Shown here one piece after another: positions 8,870 through 17,035 of a stretch of DNA of 64,000 nt. Within the stretch, counting starts at the first letter, position 1; every line of letters starts with the position of its first letter. The notes under the pieces were generated by a model. The model was not told where the DNA came from, ran no database searches, and was given only the letters and a program-made list of their open reading frames with translations. Source of the DNA: Actinokineospora xionganensis (lineage in GTDB: Bacteria; Actinomycetota; Actinomycetes; Mycobacteriales; Pseudonocardiaceae); the NCBI RefSeq assembly GCF_014323725.1, contig NZ_JABVED010000002.1, positions 267,682-331,681 of the forward strand, read 5' to 3'. Position numbers and translations under genes: made by a program.

Positions 8870-9847
8870 TCAGCCCAGGAACGGGTTTCCGCGCTGGCTC
8901 AGCATCCGGTACAGCGTCTGCTGAATCGTCTCCCGGACCTGGTCGGTCAGGTTGAAGACCAGCATCGGGTCGTCGTCGGCCCCCGCGTCGTAGGAGTCGG
9001 TGGGGATCGGCTCGCCGAAGTGGATGTGCCATTTCGACGGCAGCGGGATCGCCCCGAGCGGGCCCAGGAGGGGGAAGAACGGGGTGATCGGGAAGTACGG
9101 CAGGCCGAACAGCCTGGCGACCGTCTTCAGGTCGCCGATCTTGGGGTAGATCTCCTCGGCGCCGACAATCGAGCAGGGGATGATCGGGACACCCGTGCGC
9201 AGCGCCGCCGAGACGAAGCCGCCGCGGCCGAAGCGCTGGAGTTTGTAGCGGTCGGCGAACGGCTTGCCGACACCCTTGAAGCCCTCCGGCCACACGCCGA
9301 CCAGTTCGCCCGCGTTGAGCAGTTGTTCCGCGTCCGGGTTGCAGGCCAGCGTCTGCCCGGACTTGCGGGCCAAGGCGCCCAGCAGGGGGACCTGGAAGAC
9401 CAGGTCGGCGCCCAGCATGCGCAGGTAGCGCTGGCGGGGGTGGTTGTCGTGGACGGCCACCGCCGTCATCAGGGCGTCCAGGGGCAAGGTGCCCGAGTGG
9501 TTGGAGACGACCAGGGCGCCGCCGTCGACAGGCAGGTTCTCGATGCCGCTGACCTCTACGCGGAACCAGTTCTTGTAGAGCAGCCGCAGCGGCGGGAGGA
9601 GGACCCGCTCGGTGAGGTCCGGGTCGAAGCCGAACTCGTCGATCGGGTAGTCGCCGGTCAACCTGCGCACGGCGAAACCCAGGGCGTCGCCGATGCCTCG
9701 GCGGACGGCGGATACCGGCGGGTGTTCGCGGGTCGGGTGCAGCGGGGTGGGCTCGACGATCGGGCCGTCGGGCTTCGGGGCCGCCGATGTCGGGACGCGG
9801 CGGCGCCGGTCCGCTCTCTGCAACGGGATCACACGGGCTTCCTGCAT
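8870..9847 (-). CDS. Lysophospholipid/diacylglycerol acyltransferase-like protein (PlsC superfamily)
   Basis: This 325-residue acyltransferase has the catalytic histidine block in VVSNHSGTLPLDALM (about residue 122). The H-to-D spacing is six residues rather than the usual four, as in MGAT-like members. The PEG substrate block appears in GVWPEGFKGVGKPF (about 195), and a third block (PIIPCSIVGAEE) near 230. The ATG at 9847 was chosen over an upstream in-frame start because GGAAGG lies 10 bases before it and the epimerase gene ends only 26 bp away. It corresponds by position to mycobacterial Rv0502. It probably acylates a glycerolipid at the membrane. Confidence 0.85.
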   Translation of the reverse strand: MQEARVIPLQRADRRRRVPTSAAPKPDGPIVEPTPLHPTREHPPVSAVRRGIGDALGFAVRRLTGDYPIDEFGFDPDLTERVLLPPLRLLYKNWFRVEVSGIENLPVDGGALVVSNHSGTLPLDALMTAVAVHDNHPRQRYLRMLGADLVFQVPLLGALARKSGQTLACNPDAEQLLNAGELVGVWPEGFKGVGKPFADRYKLQRFGRGGFVSAALRTGVPIIPCSIVGAEEIYPKIGDLKTVARLFGLPYFPITPFFPLLGPLGAIPLPSKWHIHFGEPIPTDSYDAGADDDPMLVFNLTDQVRETIQQTLYRMLSQRGNPFLG

Positions 9848-9873
9848 GCCTGTGGCACCTTCCAAGGGCAGAT

Positions 9874-10902
9874 CTAGGTACGTGTCTCCAGGACACGTCT
9901 GCGGGCGGCAGCGAGCAGCGTGGGGGTGAAGACGGGGCGCAGCTTGCTGCCGGATACGTAATCGTCGAACGCCTGCCGGGTGGTCCACCGGGGAGTGAAC
10001 CCGAACTCTGCTTTGAGCCGGGTGGTGTCGAGCACCCGGCCGTAGTTGAGGTAGCGGACGTGGTCGGGCGAGAAGTCGACCAGCCGCGCGCCGCGCAGCA
10101 GCCTGCCCGCGGCGGGCAGGGCCTGGCGCAGCACCGGCAGCGGGAGCCTGCCCGCCCGCCGGATGGCCTGCGACAGCATCAGTACACCGTCAGCGGCCAC
10201 GTTGAACACCCCGGTGGCTTCGCCCAGACTGGCCAGCTCCAGCACGGCGAGGGCGTCCTCGGAGTGCAGCAACTGCATGCGGGCGTCGAAGCCCAGCACC
10301 GTGGGCACGATGGGGAGGGCGAAGTACCTGGTGAGCACGGTGTCCACACTCGGCCCGATGAGGTTGGCCAGGCGCAGCGTCGCCACCGAGACGTCGGGGC
10401 GCCTGCGGGCGAAACCCCGGACGTAGGCCTCGACCTCGACCGCGTCCTTCGCGTAGCCGCTGGAGCCGAGGTCCTTGGGGGCGTCGTCCTCGGAGAACAC
10501 CGCGGGCGAACGCGAACTGGCGCCGTAGACCGCGGCGGTGGACTTCACCACGAGCCTGCGCACCGAGGGCGCGCGCTGGCAAGCGGCCAGCAGTTGCATG
10601 GTGCCGATGACGTTGAGCTCCTTGAGCACCATGCGCCGGGCGGGGCCCGCCGGGTTGGTGGTCGTGGAGGCGTGGACCACGGTGTCGACACCGGCGGACG
10701 TGATCACCTTGGCGATGAGCGGGTTGCGGATGTCTGCGCGGACGAACTCGGCGCGCCCCATGGTGCGGACGACGTCCTTGGGCGGGGGCACCGTGTCGAC
10801 GCCCAGGACGCGCTCGATGTCGGGGTCCGCCGCCAGACGGGCGGCGAGATTGCCGCCGAGGTAGCCGCCGACACCGGTGACGAGGACGACTTTTGGCGTC
10901 AT
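9874..10902 (-). CDS. NAD-dependent epimerase/dehydratase-family protein (GalE2-like)
   Basis: This 342-residue extended SDR begins with the NAD-binding motif VTGVGGYLGGNLAARLA. It retains the strand-4/5 features (VVHASTTTNPAG, VVKSTAAVYGAS). The expected YxxxK catalytic motif is not evident: the candidate tyrosine is in GYAKDAVE, where lysine is two rather than four residues on. The protein may therefore be a non-canonical reductase or a binding protein. It matches the position of mycobacterial Rv0501, between the acyltransferase and bS22. The two genes probably form an operon (26-bp gap). The sugar or lipid substrate is unknown. Confidence 0.83.
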   Translation of the reverse strand: MTPKVVLVTGVGGYLGGNLAARLAADPDIERVLGVDTVPPPKDVVRTMGRAEFVRADIRNPLIAKVITSAGVDTVVHASTTTNPAGPARRMVLKELNVIGTMQLLAACQRAPSVRRLVVKSTAAVYGASSRSPAVFSEDDAPKDLGSSGYAKDAVEVEAYVRGFARRRPDVSVATLRLANLIGPSVDTVLTRYFALPIVPTVLGFDARMQLLHSEDALAVLELASLGEATGVFNVAADGVLMLSQAIRRAGRLPLPVLRQALPAAGRLLRGARLVDFSPDHVRYLNYGRVLDTTRLKAEFGFTPRWTTRQAFDDYVSGSKLRPVFTPTLLAAARRRVLETRT

Positions 10903-11041
10903 GCGTTTCCCTAGGGTGGGCGCTTGGGAATGGCCGACTCTACTCGTGAGTCAAGATCGAAAAAGCCCGGGCAACCCAGTCTTAACGCAGGTCACATGGG
11001 CTGTTAGGCAACGTCACCCGATTGGACCACCGGCCGAAACG

Positions 11042-11078
11042 CGGCGACGCCCGCACCGTGGAGGTGCGGGCGTCGCCG
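11042..11078 (-). terminator. Strong hairpin downstream of bS22
   Basis: A perfect 16-bp stem (11042-11057 paired with 11063-11078) with loop GTGGA lies 11 bp after the bS22 stop codon and well before the epimerase gene. There is no long T run, which is normal for actinobacterial terminators. It probably ends or attenuates the short bS22 transcript. Confidence 0.75.
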
Positions 11079-11089
11079 GATGCGTCGAA

Positions 11090-11191
11090 CTACTTCTTCA
11101 GTTTGCGACGCTGCACGCGCGTCTTGCGGAGCAACTTGCGGTGCTTCTTCTTCGACATGCGCTTGCGGCGCTTCTTGATGACCGAGCCCAT
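11090..11191 (-). CDS. Small ribosomal subunit protein bS22 (AURKAIP1/COX24 domain)
   Basis: This 33-residue, extremely basic protein begins [19 protein letters not shown] and ends in VQRRKLKK. It matches the actinobacterial bS22 family, a small 30S protein related to mitochondrial mS38 (AURKAIP1). The ATG is at 11191 and the stop at 11090. It sits between the GalE2-like gene and the BldC-like gene, the same order as Rv0501, Rv0500B and Rv0500A in mycobacteria. A strong hairpin follows. At this length it is easily missed by gene finders. Confidence 0.9.
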   Translation of the reverse strand: MGSVIKKRRKRMSKKKHRKLLRKTRVQRRKLKK

Positions 11192-11329
11192 GTGTGTCCT
11201 CAGCTCTCAGGTGGGTCGTTCCAGGTGTTCCGGCGCTCCGGTGTGGCCACGTCACGGAACGCACGCCAAAACACCAGGCACAACGGTTATCCAGCGTACC
11301 CGTCGGCCTTCGTGGCTTGACCGGGGGTC

Positions 11330-11551
11330 TCAGCCCGCGTCGAAATAGGCGTTTTGCAGGTAGTCGTGCACCGCCTTCTCTGGCACACGGAACGACTTGC
11401 CGACCCGCACCGCGGGCAGATCGCCGTTGTGCACCAGTCGGTAAACCGTCATCTTGGACACCCGCATCAGGGTCGCCACCTCGGCCACCGTCAGGAATTG
11501 CACCTGCGGAAGTCCGGGTGCGCCCGGGTCGCGTTTGTTCGCCGGCATCAT
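11330..11551 (-). CDS. MerR-type helix-turn-helix protein, BldC-like
   Basis: This small DNA-binding protein of about 73 residues consists of little more than one winged helix-turn-helix (LTVAEVATLMRVSKMTVYRL, then VRVGKSFRVPEKAVHDYL). Its size and sequence match Streptomyces BldC and mycobacterial Rv0500A. BldC proteins bind direct repeats and act in development and general regulation. The start is placed at the tandem ATG codons at 11551 and 11548; upstream in-frame sequence is not family-like. Genes for bS22 and ProC flank it, as in mycobacteria. Confidence 0.87.
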   Translation of the reverse strand: MMPANKRDPGAPGLPQVQFLTVAEVATLMRVSKMTVYRLVHNGDLPAVRVGKSFRVPEKAVHDYLQNAYFDAG

Positions 11552-11692
11552 CACCGCGTCCTTCAACACGCGTCGCGCCGTCGGCTTCCCCACCGACGGA
11601 TTCGACACGCACGTGCTTCTGTCGAGAGTAGCGGGACACGTGTGACTAAAGCGACGCCACGTTCGGCTCAAATCTGCAAAGTGCAGAACCGA

Positions 11693-12523
11693 TCAGTGTG
11701 CTTCGTGTTCGGCGCCCAACTCCTTGGAGCGGTCCCGAGCAGCCTCGATGGCGGCCAGCAGGGCGGCGCGGACACCGTGGTTCTCCAACTCGCGGATGGC
11801 CATGATGGTCGTCCCCGCGGGCGACGTCACAGCCTCGCGCAGGATCACCGGGTGCTCGCCGGTCTCGACGAGCATCGCGGCGGCGCCCACGGCGGACTGG
11901 ATGATGAGCTTCTCGGCGACCGCGCGCGGCAGGCCGAGCAGGATGCCCGCGTCGATCATCGCCTCGACCAGGAAGAAGAAGTACGCCGGACCGGACCCGG
12001 ACAGGGCCGTCACGGCGTCCTGCTGCGACTCCGGCACCCGCACGACCTTGCCGACGGCGCTGAGCATGTCCTCGACAATCGCGAGGTGCTCCGGTCGGGC
12101 GTGCTTGCCCGGCGAGATGGCGCTCATGGCCTCGCCCACCAGCATCGGGGTGTTCGGCATGGCCCGGACGACGGGCACTCCGGCGGGGAGCCTGCGCTCG
12201 AACAGCGACGTCGGCAGACCGGCGCACAGGGACACCACGAGGGTCTCCGGGTTGACCACCGGCGCGAGCTCGTCGAGCAGCGGCTCGATGTCCTGCGGCT
12301 TGACCGCGACGACGAGCACGTCGGCGTCCTTGGCCGCCGTCGGCACGTCGGTGCAGCGGATGCCGTAGGTCTTGGTCAGCTCCGCCGAGCGCTCCGGGTA
12401 GCGCTCGGTGAAGAGCAGCTCGTCGGCACCGCGGCCGCCGTGCAGCAACCCGGACAGCAGCGCCTCGCCGATCTTGCCCGCACCGAGCACCGCGATCGTG
12501 GGCCGCGCGTTCGCCTCAGTCAT
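11693..12523 (-). CDS. proC: Pyrroline-5-carboxylate reductase
   Basis: This 276-residue enzyme reduces pyrroline-5-carboxylate to proline with NAD(P)H. It has the N-terminal Rossmann motif IAVLGAGKIGEALLSGLL and the domain-linking VVRAMPNTP segment near 120. The C-terminal signature region reads SGSGPAYFFFLVEAM and VTSPAGTTIMAI. The length is typical. A proline dehydrogenase gene lies about 1 kb upstream on the same strand, so synthesis and breakdown genes are close together. Confidence 0.95.
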   Translation of the reverse strand: MTEANARPTIAVLGAGKIGEALLSGLLHGGRGADELLFTERYPERSAELTKTYGIRCTDVPTAAKDADVLVVAVKPQDIEPLLDELAPVVNPETLVVSLCAGLPTSLFERRLPAGVPVVRAMPNTPMLVGEAMSAISPGKHARPEHLAIVEDMLSAVGKVVRVPESQQDAVTALSGSGPAYFFFLVEAMIDAGILLGLPRAVAEKLIIQSAVGAAAMLVETGEHPVILREAVTSPAGTTIMAIRELENHGVRAALLAAIEAARDRSKELGAEHEAH

Positions 12524-12553
12524 GGGACAAGGCTAACGACCCACGCCTACTGA

Positions 12554-13411
12554 TTAAGCGGTGGCGGTGAGGGCGAGTTGGCGGGCCTGGCAGACCAGCC
12601 TGCCGGTGGAGTCCACGACGGTGGCGTCGGAGTCGAACCACATGCCGTGCACGGCCTTGGACTCGACCTGGATGCGCAGCCAGCCCGGCGCCGGGCGGGA
12701 CCGCAGGTGCGCGGTCAGCTGGACCGTCGGCGACCAGCCGAGCCTGCCCAGGTTGAACGTCACCGGCATCGAGATGTCCCCCGCGACCAGGGCGAACAGC
12801 GGGTCGGCGTGTTCGCCGCGCGGCCGCGCCCACAGGCGCAGGCGCAGCGGGTCACCGACGTGGCCGTGCAGGAAGCCCGCGCCGTTCGGGTCCAACCGCA
12901 CATCGCAGGTCTCGGTCAGCCGGAACACCGACGCCGACGGGACGGTCGACAAGTCGATCGCGTTGCCGGGTGGCTCCGGGGGCTGGTTGGGCAGGTCGGC
13001 CCAGGCGGCCCGCTCCCGCGGCAGCCTGCCGGTGGTGACCATGCCCTCGACGCACGCGCGGCCGCTCTGCTCAAGGTGGACCGAGACGACCGTGGTGCGA
13101 CGACCGGTCTTGCGGACATCGGTGCGCAGCAGCACCGGACCCACCCCCGGCGGGCGCAGGAACTGCGCGCTGACCGACAGCGGGTCCACCAGCGGCGCCC
13201 CCGCGCCGGTCTGGCCCGCCACCGCCGCGCGCGCCAGCAGGGCCAGCAGGAATCCGCCGTGCGGTCGCCCTCCCACGGTCCATTGGGCCGGGAGATCCGC
13301 GGTGAAGGTGCCGTCTCCCAGCGGACGAACCTTGACCGCGGCGGCGAACGCCCCACCCGCGGGCACGTGTCCGGACGCCCGCACATCGCCGTGGCCTGTC
13401 GCACTACTCAT
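12554..13411 (-). CDS. Double hot-dog thioesterase-family protein
   Basis: This 285-residue protein resembles TesB-like acyl-CoA thioesterases with two hot-dog domains. The N-terminal half contains WTVGGRPHGGFLLALLARAA, a hot-dog helix region. The C-terminal half contains a second one (MPVTFNLGRLGWSPTVQLTAHL). The substrate is unknown. The ATG at 13411 is preferred over a TTG two codons upstream. It is co-oriented with proC and the proline dehydrogenase and could be in one transcript with them. Confidence 0.8.
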   Translation of the reverse strand: MSSATGHGDVRASGHVPAGGAFAAAVKVRPLGDGTFTADLPAQWTVGGRPHGGFLLALLARAAVAGQTGAGAPLVDPLSVSAQFLRPPGVGPVLLRTDVRKTGRRTTVVSVHLEQSGRACVEGMVTTGRLPRERAAWADLPNQPPEPPGNAIDLSTVPSASVFRLTETCDVRLDPNGAGFLHGHVGDPLRLRLWARPRGEHADPLFALVAGDISMPVTFNLGRLGWSPTVQLTAHLRSRPAPGWLRIQVESKAVHGMWFDSDATVVDSTGRLVCQARQLALTATA

Positions 13412-13441
13412 GGGCAACAGCCTGCCACGCCGAGCTACCGG

Positions 13442-13463
13442 ATCCCGCGCGGCTCCGCGGGAT
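13442..13463 (-). terminator. Possible hairpin terminator after proline dehydrogenase
   Basis: An 8-bp perfect stem (ATCCCGCG at 13442-13449, CGCGGGAT at 13456-13463) with a 6-base loop lies just after the proline dehydrogenase stop. It lacks a T tract. It may instead lie within a longer operon transcript. Confidence 0.4.
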
Positions 13464-13472
13464 GAGCGTCAC

Positions 13473-14405
13473 TCATTTCTTGCTCATGAGCGCACGGAGG
13501 AAGAACACCGTGTTCGCGGGACGCTCGGCCATCCTCCGCATGAGGTAGCCGTACCACTGGCCGCCATAGGGGACGTACACCCGCACGGTGTGGCCCTGCT
13601 GGGCCAGCCGCAGCTGCTCGTCGGGACGGATACCGAACAGCATCTGGAACTCGAACTCGCCGGGTTTGCGGCCGTGGTGGTCCGCGCGCTCACCGATGAT
13701 CCGCACCAGGCGCGGGTCGTGGGTGGCGAACATGGGGTAGCCGGTTCCCGCGAGCAGCGCGTTGGCGCAGCGCACGTAGCTGCGGTCGACCTCGCCAATC
13801 TCGTCGAACGCGACGGTGTCGGGCTCCTTGTATGCGCCCTTGCACAGCCGTACCCGCGAACCGTCGCCGGAGAGTCGGACCGCGTCGTCGAGGGTGCGGT
13901 GCAGGTAGGACTGCAGGACCGCGCCGACCCACGGCCACGTCGTGCGCAACTCGGCGAGGATGCGCAGCGTCGAGTCGGTGGTGGTGTGGTCCTCCATGTC
14001 GAGGGTCACCGTCGTGCCCGCGTCCTCGGCCGCGCGGCAGATGCGCGAGGCGTTGGTGAGGGCGAGTTCCTCGTCGAGGAGCTGGCCGACGGCGGAGAGC
14101 TTGACGCTGACCTCGGCGCGGCCGGACAGGCCCTCGGCCTTGAGGCGGTCGAGGAGCTCCAGGTACGCCTGGACGGTCTGCTCGGCCAGGGCCGCGTCCG
14201 TGGTGTCCTCGCCCAGGTAGTCGAGGGTGACGGCGAGACCGGACTCGACCAGGCGCCGGGTCACGGCGACAGCCTCCTCGGTGGTCTCACCGGCCACGAA
14301 GCGGCGGACCACGTCCCGACTCACGGGCGCGGTCGCGATGACACGGCGAATGGTGTCGTTGCCGGCGGCGGCCAGGATCAACGAGCGCAACGGGTTCACG
14401 CGCAC
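13473..14405 (-). CDS. Monofunctional proline dehydrogenase
   Basis: This 310-residue enzyme oxidises proline to pyrroline-5-carboxylate with FAD. It is the single-domain PRODH found in actinobacteria, not the large bifunctional PutA. The C-terminal signature VYVPYGGQWYGYLMRRMAER supplies the conserved Tyr and paired Arg of the substrate site. Upstream core strands (VSVKLSAVGQ, TLDMEDHTTTD, KGAYKEP) are also clear. The GTG at 14405 lacks a clear ribosome binding site, so the mRNA may be leaderless. No P5C dehydrogenase gene is present in the window. Confidence 0.92.
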   Translation of the reverse strand: MRVNPLRSLILAAAGNDTIRRVIATAPVSRDVVRRFVAGETTEEAVAVTRRLVESGLAVTLDYLGEDTTDAALAEQTVQAYLELLDRLKAEGLSGRAEVSVKLSAVGQLLDEELALTNASRICRAAEDAGTTVTLDMEDHTTTDSTLRILAELRTTWPWVGAVLQSYLHRTLDDAVRLSGDGSRVRLCKGAYKEPDTVAFDEIGEVDRSYVRCANALLAGTGYPMFATHDPRLVRIIGERADHHGRKPGEFEFQMLFGIRPDEQLRLAQQGHTVRVYVPYGGQWYGYLMRRMAERPANTVFFLRALMSKK

Positions 14406-14525
14406 AATGTACGACGCGGCTCGCCGGGGGCGAACAAGGCATCCGGTCGTCCTACGTTTGACCTCCGATTCGGGCGCCCGCGGCTGCTCTTCCGGCAGCA
14501 GAGCGGTCGCCGGACCGGTGTCGGG

Positions 14526-15332
14526 CTATCGGCCGTTCGGAGAGATCAAGTGCAGTCGGGCGAACAGCAACGCTTCCGCCAGGTCCTTGGCCCGTTCTGC
14601 CGGACCCCGCGCCCTGCGGGTTGAGACCTCCAGGACCACCTGGCCCTTGAAGCCGTTCGCGGCGAGGGATTCGCAGAGTTCGGCGCAGGGTTGGTCTCCC
14701 CGGCCGGGGACCATGTGCTCGTCCTTCGACAGTCCTGAGCCGTCGGCCAGGTGCACGTGGGTCAGGCCTTCGCCCATTCTTTCGGCGAGTTTCATCGCGT
14801 CCATGTGCGCGGCGGACGTGTGGGACAGGTCCAGGGTGTAGTTGCGGTGACCCACGTCGGTCGGGTCGATCGACGGGCGGAACGCCGTCATCTCCATCGA
14901 CCTGGTGCCCAGCCCCCGACGGACCGGGAACATGTTCTCCACCGCGATCGCCACCCCGGTTCGCTCTTCCAACGAGGCGACCAGGTCGGGGAAGGCGTCG
15001 GCGTAGCGGCGTTGCCAGCGGAACGGGGGGTGCACGACCACCGTGCGCGCGTCCAGGTCCTGTGCGGCCTCGACGGACCGGCGCAGGCGGACCTCCGGGT
15101 CCGGTGACCAGACGCGCTGGGTGATGAGGAGGCAGGGGGCGTGCACGGCCATGATCGGGACTCCGATCCTGGCCGACCGGCGGCGCAGGCCGGGGACGTC
15201 CTGGCTCATCGGGTCGGCCCAGACCATGACCTCGACGCCGTCGTAGCCGAGTTCGTCGGCCAGTTTGAACGCGGTCGCCGCTGTCTGCGGCCACACGGAA
15301 GCCGTCGACAGCCCGACGGGGATCGCGGTCAC
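14526..15332 (-). CDS. Sugar phosphate isomerase/epimerase-family TIM-barrel protein
   Basis: This 268-residue protein resembles the AP-endonuclease-2-like TIM-barrel family. Conserved metal-site segments include DGVEVMVWAD, VVVHPPFRWQ, AIAVENMFP and LTHVHLADGSG. Its position matches mycobacterial Rv0498. The GTG start at 15332 overlaps the stop of the upstream proline-rich membrane protein (GTGA), indicating coupling. The substrate is not known, and the family also includes DNA repair nucleases. Confidence 0.82.
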   Translation of the reverse strand: MTAIPVGLSTASVWPQTAATAFKLADELGYDGVEVMVWADPMSQDVPGLRRRSARIGVPIMAVHAPCLLITQRVWSPDPEVRLRRSVEAAQDLDARTVVVHPPFRWQRRYADAFPDLVASLEERTGVAIAVENMFPVRRGLGTRSMEMTAFRPSIDPTDVGHRNYTLDLSHTSAAHMDAMKLAERMGEGLTHVHLADGSGLSKDEHMVPGRGDQPCAELCESLAANGFKGQVVLEVSTRRARGPAERAKDLAEALLFARLHLISPNGR

Positions 15333-16948
15333 CGACCGAGGAGCAACAACACCGCGGGCGAGACCGTGACCACCAACCCGACCAGCACGGCGAGCACGGT
15401 GGTCTGCAGGTCCTCCGCCTTGCGGATCTTGCGGACGATGAGCACCAGGCCGACGATCACGGCCAGGGCGGCGGCCAGCGCGGCGGCGGGCAGGAAGCCC
15501 CACAGCCAGTTGAACGCCAGCCAGACCGCGGCGCCGCCGACCACGCCGAGGGCGAGTTGGCCCGCCATGATCGCCCACTCGCGACCGGGGTTGGCGTCCT
15601 CGTCGACCTCGTCATCGTCGTCGATGTCGTCGCTGTCGCGGGGGTCCGGGTCGAAGTCCTCGTCGAAGTCACGGTCGTCGAAGTCGTCGAACTCGCGGGC
15701 GGTCCCCCCGCGGGCGGGGTCGCGGACCGGGTCGCGGTCGAAGTCCTCGTCGAGGTCGTCGTGCGCCTGGTACTCGTTGAACCGGACCGCCGCCCGGTCA
15801 TCGAACGACTCGACTTCCTCGAGGAACTCCGGTCGCGGGCCGCGCGGGTCGATGGCCGTCTCGGAGGCGTCGCCGGGGAATTCGCGGCCACCCCGGTTGG
15901 GCGCGGGCGGGAAGGTCGGCAGCGGCCGTGCCTCACCGCCGGGCAGCGGCGGCTTCGGCAACTGCTGCGACGGCTGCGGCAGCTGTTGGGAGAGTTGCGG
16001 CTTGGGCAGCTGCTGCGACGGCTGCGGCAACTGCTGCGGCAACTGCTGCGGCAGCGGCTGCGACGGCTGCGGTTTGTGGATCGGCTGCGAGGGCTGCGGC
16101 TTCGCGGGCGACTGCGACGGATTGGGCAGCTGCTGCGACGGCTGCGGCATCCGCTGACCGGGCTGCGGCTGCTCGGGACGCTGCCCGCGGCGCGGGAGCA
16201 GCGGGAGGCGGTTGGGCCCACCCGCCAGGCCCGCGGGCGGCTCGCTCGGGTCGGGACCGTCGTCGGTGACCCGCGGGATCTGCTCGGTGTGGCCCTCGGC
16301 GGGCGTCGGGCGCGAGACCGGACGCGGCGGGCGCGCCGGGTCGTGGCGCACCGCTTCGGGCCGGGGGATCTCCGGGCGCACCGGCTCCGACCGGGTCGGC
16401 TCGTGGCGTACCGCGTCGGGCCGGGCGGGTTCCGACCGCGGCGGCTCCGAGCGGGCGGGCTCGGGCCGTGGCGGTTCCGGGTGGACCGGCTCGGGTCGGC
16501 GGAGACCAGGGCGGACCGGCTCGGACCGCGGCGGCTCCTGCCGGGGCGGGTCGTGCCGCGCTGGGTCATGGCGCTGCGGCTCGTGCCTCGGTGGGTCATG
16601 ACGCTGCGGATCATGGCGTGGCGGCTCACCCAGGGGCGGGCGGCCCAGCAGCTCCGGTGGTGGCGTCGGCGCGGGCTGGCGACGCTGCGGCGCGGGCTTG
16701 GGCGAGTGCGTGGTGCGGCCCTGCCGGTGCGACACCCGCTCCGGCGGCGTCTGGTCCTCGGTGATCGGCAGCATCTTCCCGCTGTCGGACATCACCCGCT
16801 CGATGATCGCCTGCGGCGCCGTGTCCGAGCCGTCCTCGGGCTTGCGGCGCCGTCGCCTGGGTGCGCTTTCGCCCGAGGTGCCGCCGTATTTGGCCAGCAA
16901 CTCGGCAACGGTGCGCTGGGTGCGCTCCGACCCGCCTTCTTGACTCAT
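15329..16948 (-). CDS. Proline-rich repeat membrane protein (Rv0497-like)
   Basis: This protein of about 539 residues has three parts. A short conserved N-terminal motif (TVAELLAKYGG) comes first. A very long disordered region follows, with Arg-Pro-Glu/His repeats (about 110-215) and then Gln-rich PQPSQQLPKP-type repeats (about 255-335). After an acidic Asp-rich stretch, the C-terminus has two or three hydrophobic segments (about 455-537). It is probably an inner-membrane protein with a long cytoplasmic low-complexity arm. Position and architecture match mycobacterial Rv0497; its function is unknown. The ATG at 16948 is preceded by GGTGGAG. Repeat length may vary between strains. Confidence 0.75.
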   Translation of the reverse strand: MSQEGGSERTQRTVAELLAKYGGTSGESAPRRRRRKPEDGSDTAPQAIIERVMSDSGKMLPITEDQTPPERVSHRQGRTTHSPKPAPQRRQPAPTPPPELLGRPPLGEPPRHDPQRHDPPRHEPQRHDPARHDPPRQEPPRSEPVRPGLRRPEPVHPEPPRPEPARSEPPRSEPARPDAVRHEPTRSEPVRPEIPRPEAVRHDPARPPRPVSRPTPAEGHTEQIPRVTDDGPDPSEPPAGLAGGPNRLPLLPRRGQRPEQPQPGQRMPQPSQQLPNPSQSPAKPQPSQPIHKPQPSQPLPQQLPQQLPQPSQQLPKPQLSQQLPQPSQQLPKPPLPGGEARPLPTFPPAPNRGGREFPGDASETAIDPRGPRPEFLEEVESFDDRAAVRFNEYQAHDDLDEDFDRDPVRDPARGGTAREFDDFDDRDFDEDFDPDPRDSDDIDDDDEVDEDANPGREWAIMAGQLALGVVGGAAVWLAFNWLWGFLPAAALAAALAVIVGLVLIVRKIRKAEDLQTTVLAVLVGLVVTVSPAVLLLLGR

Positions 16949-17035
16949 CCACTCCACCGTGCCCCGTGCTGGCCGATCCGTCCAGTGCCGGCACGCTCCG
17001 CGGAGGCTTCCCGGGCGGGAAGTCCCCGACTTCTC

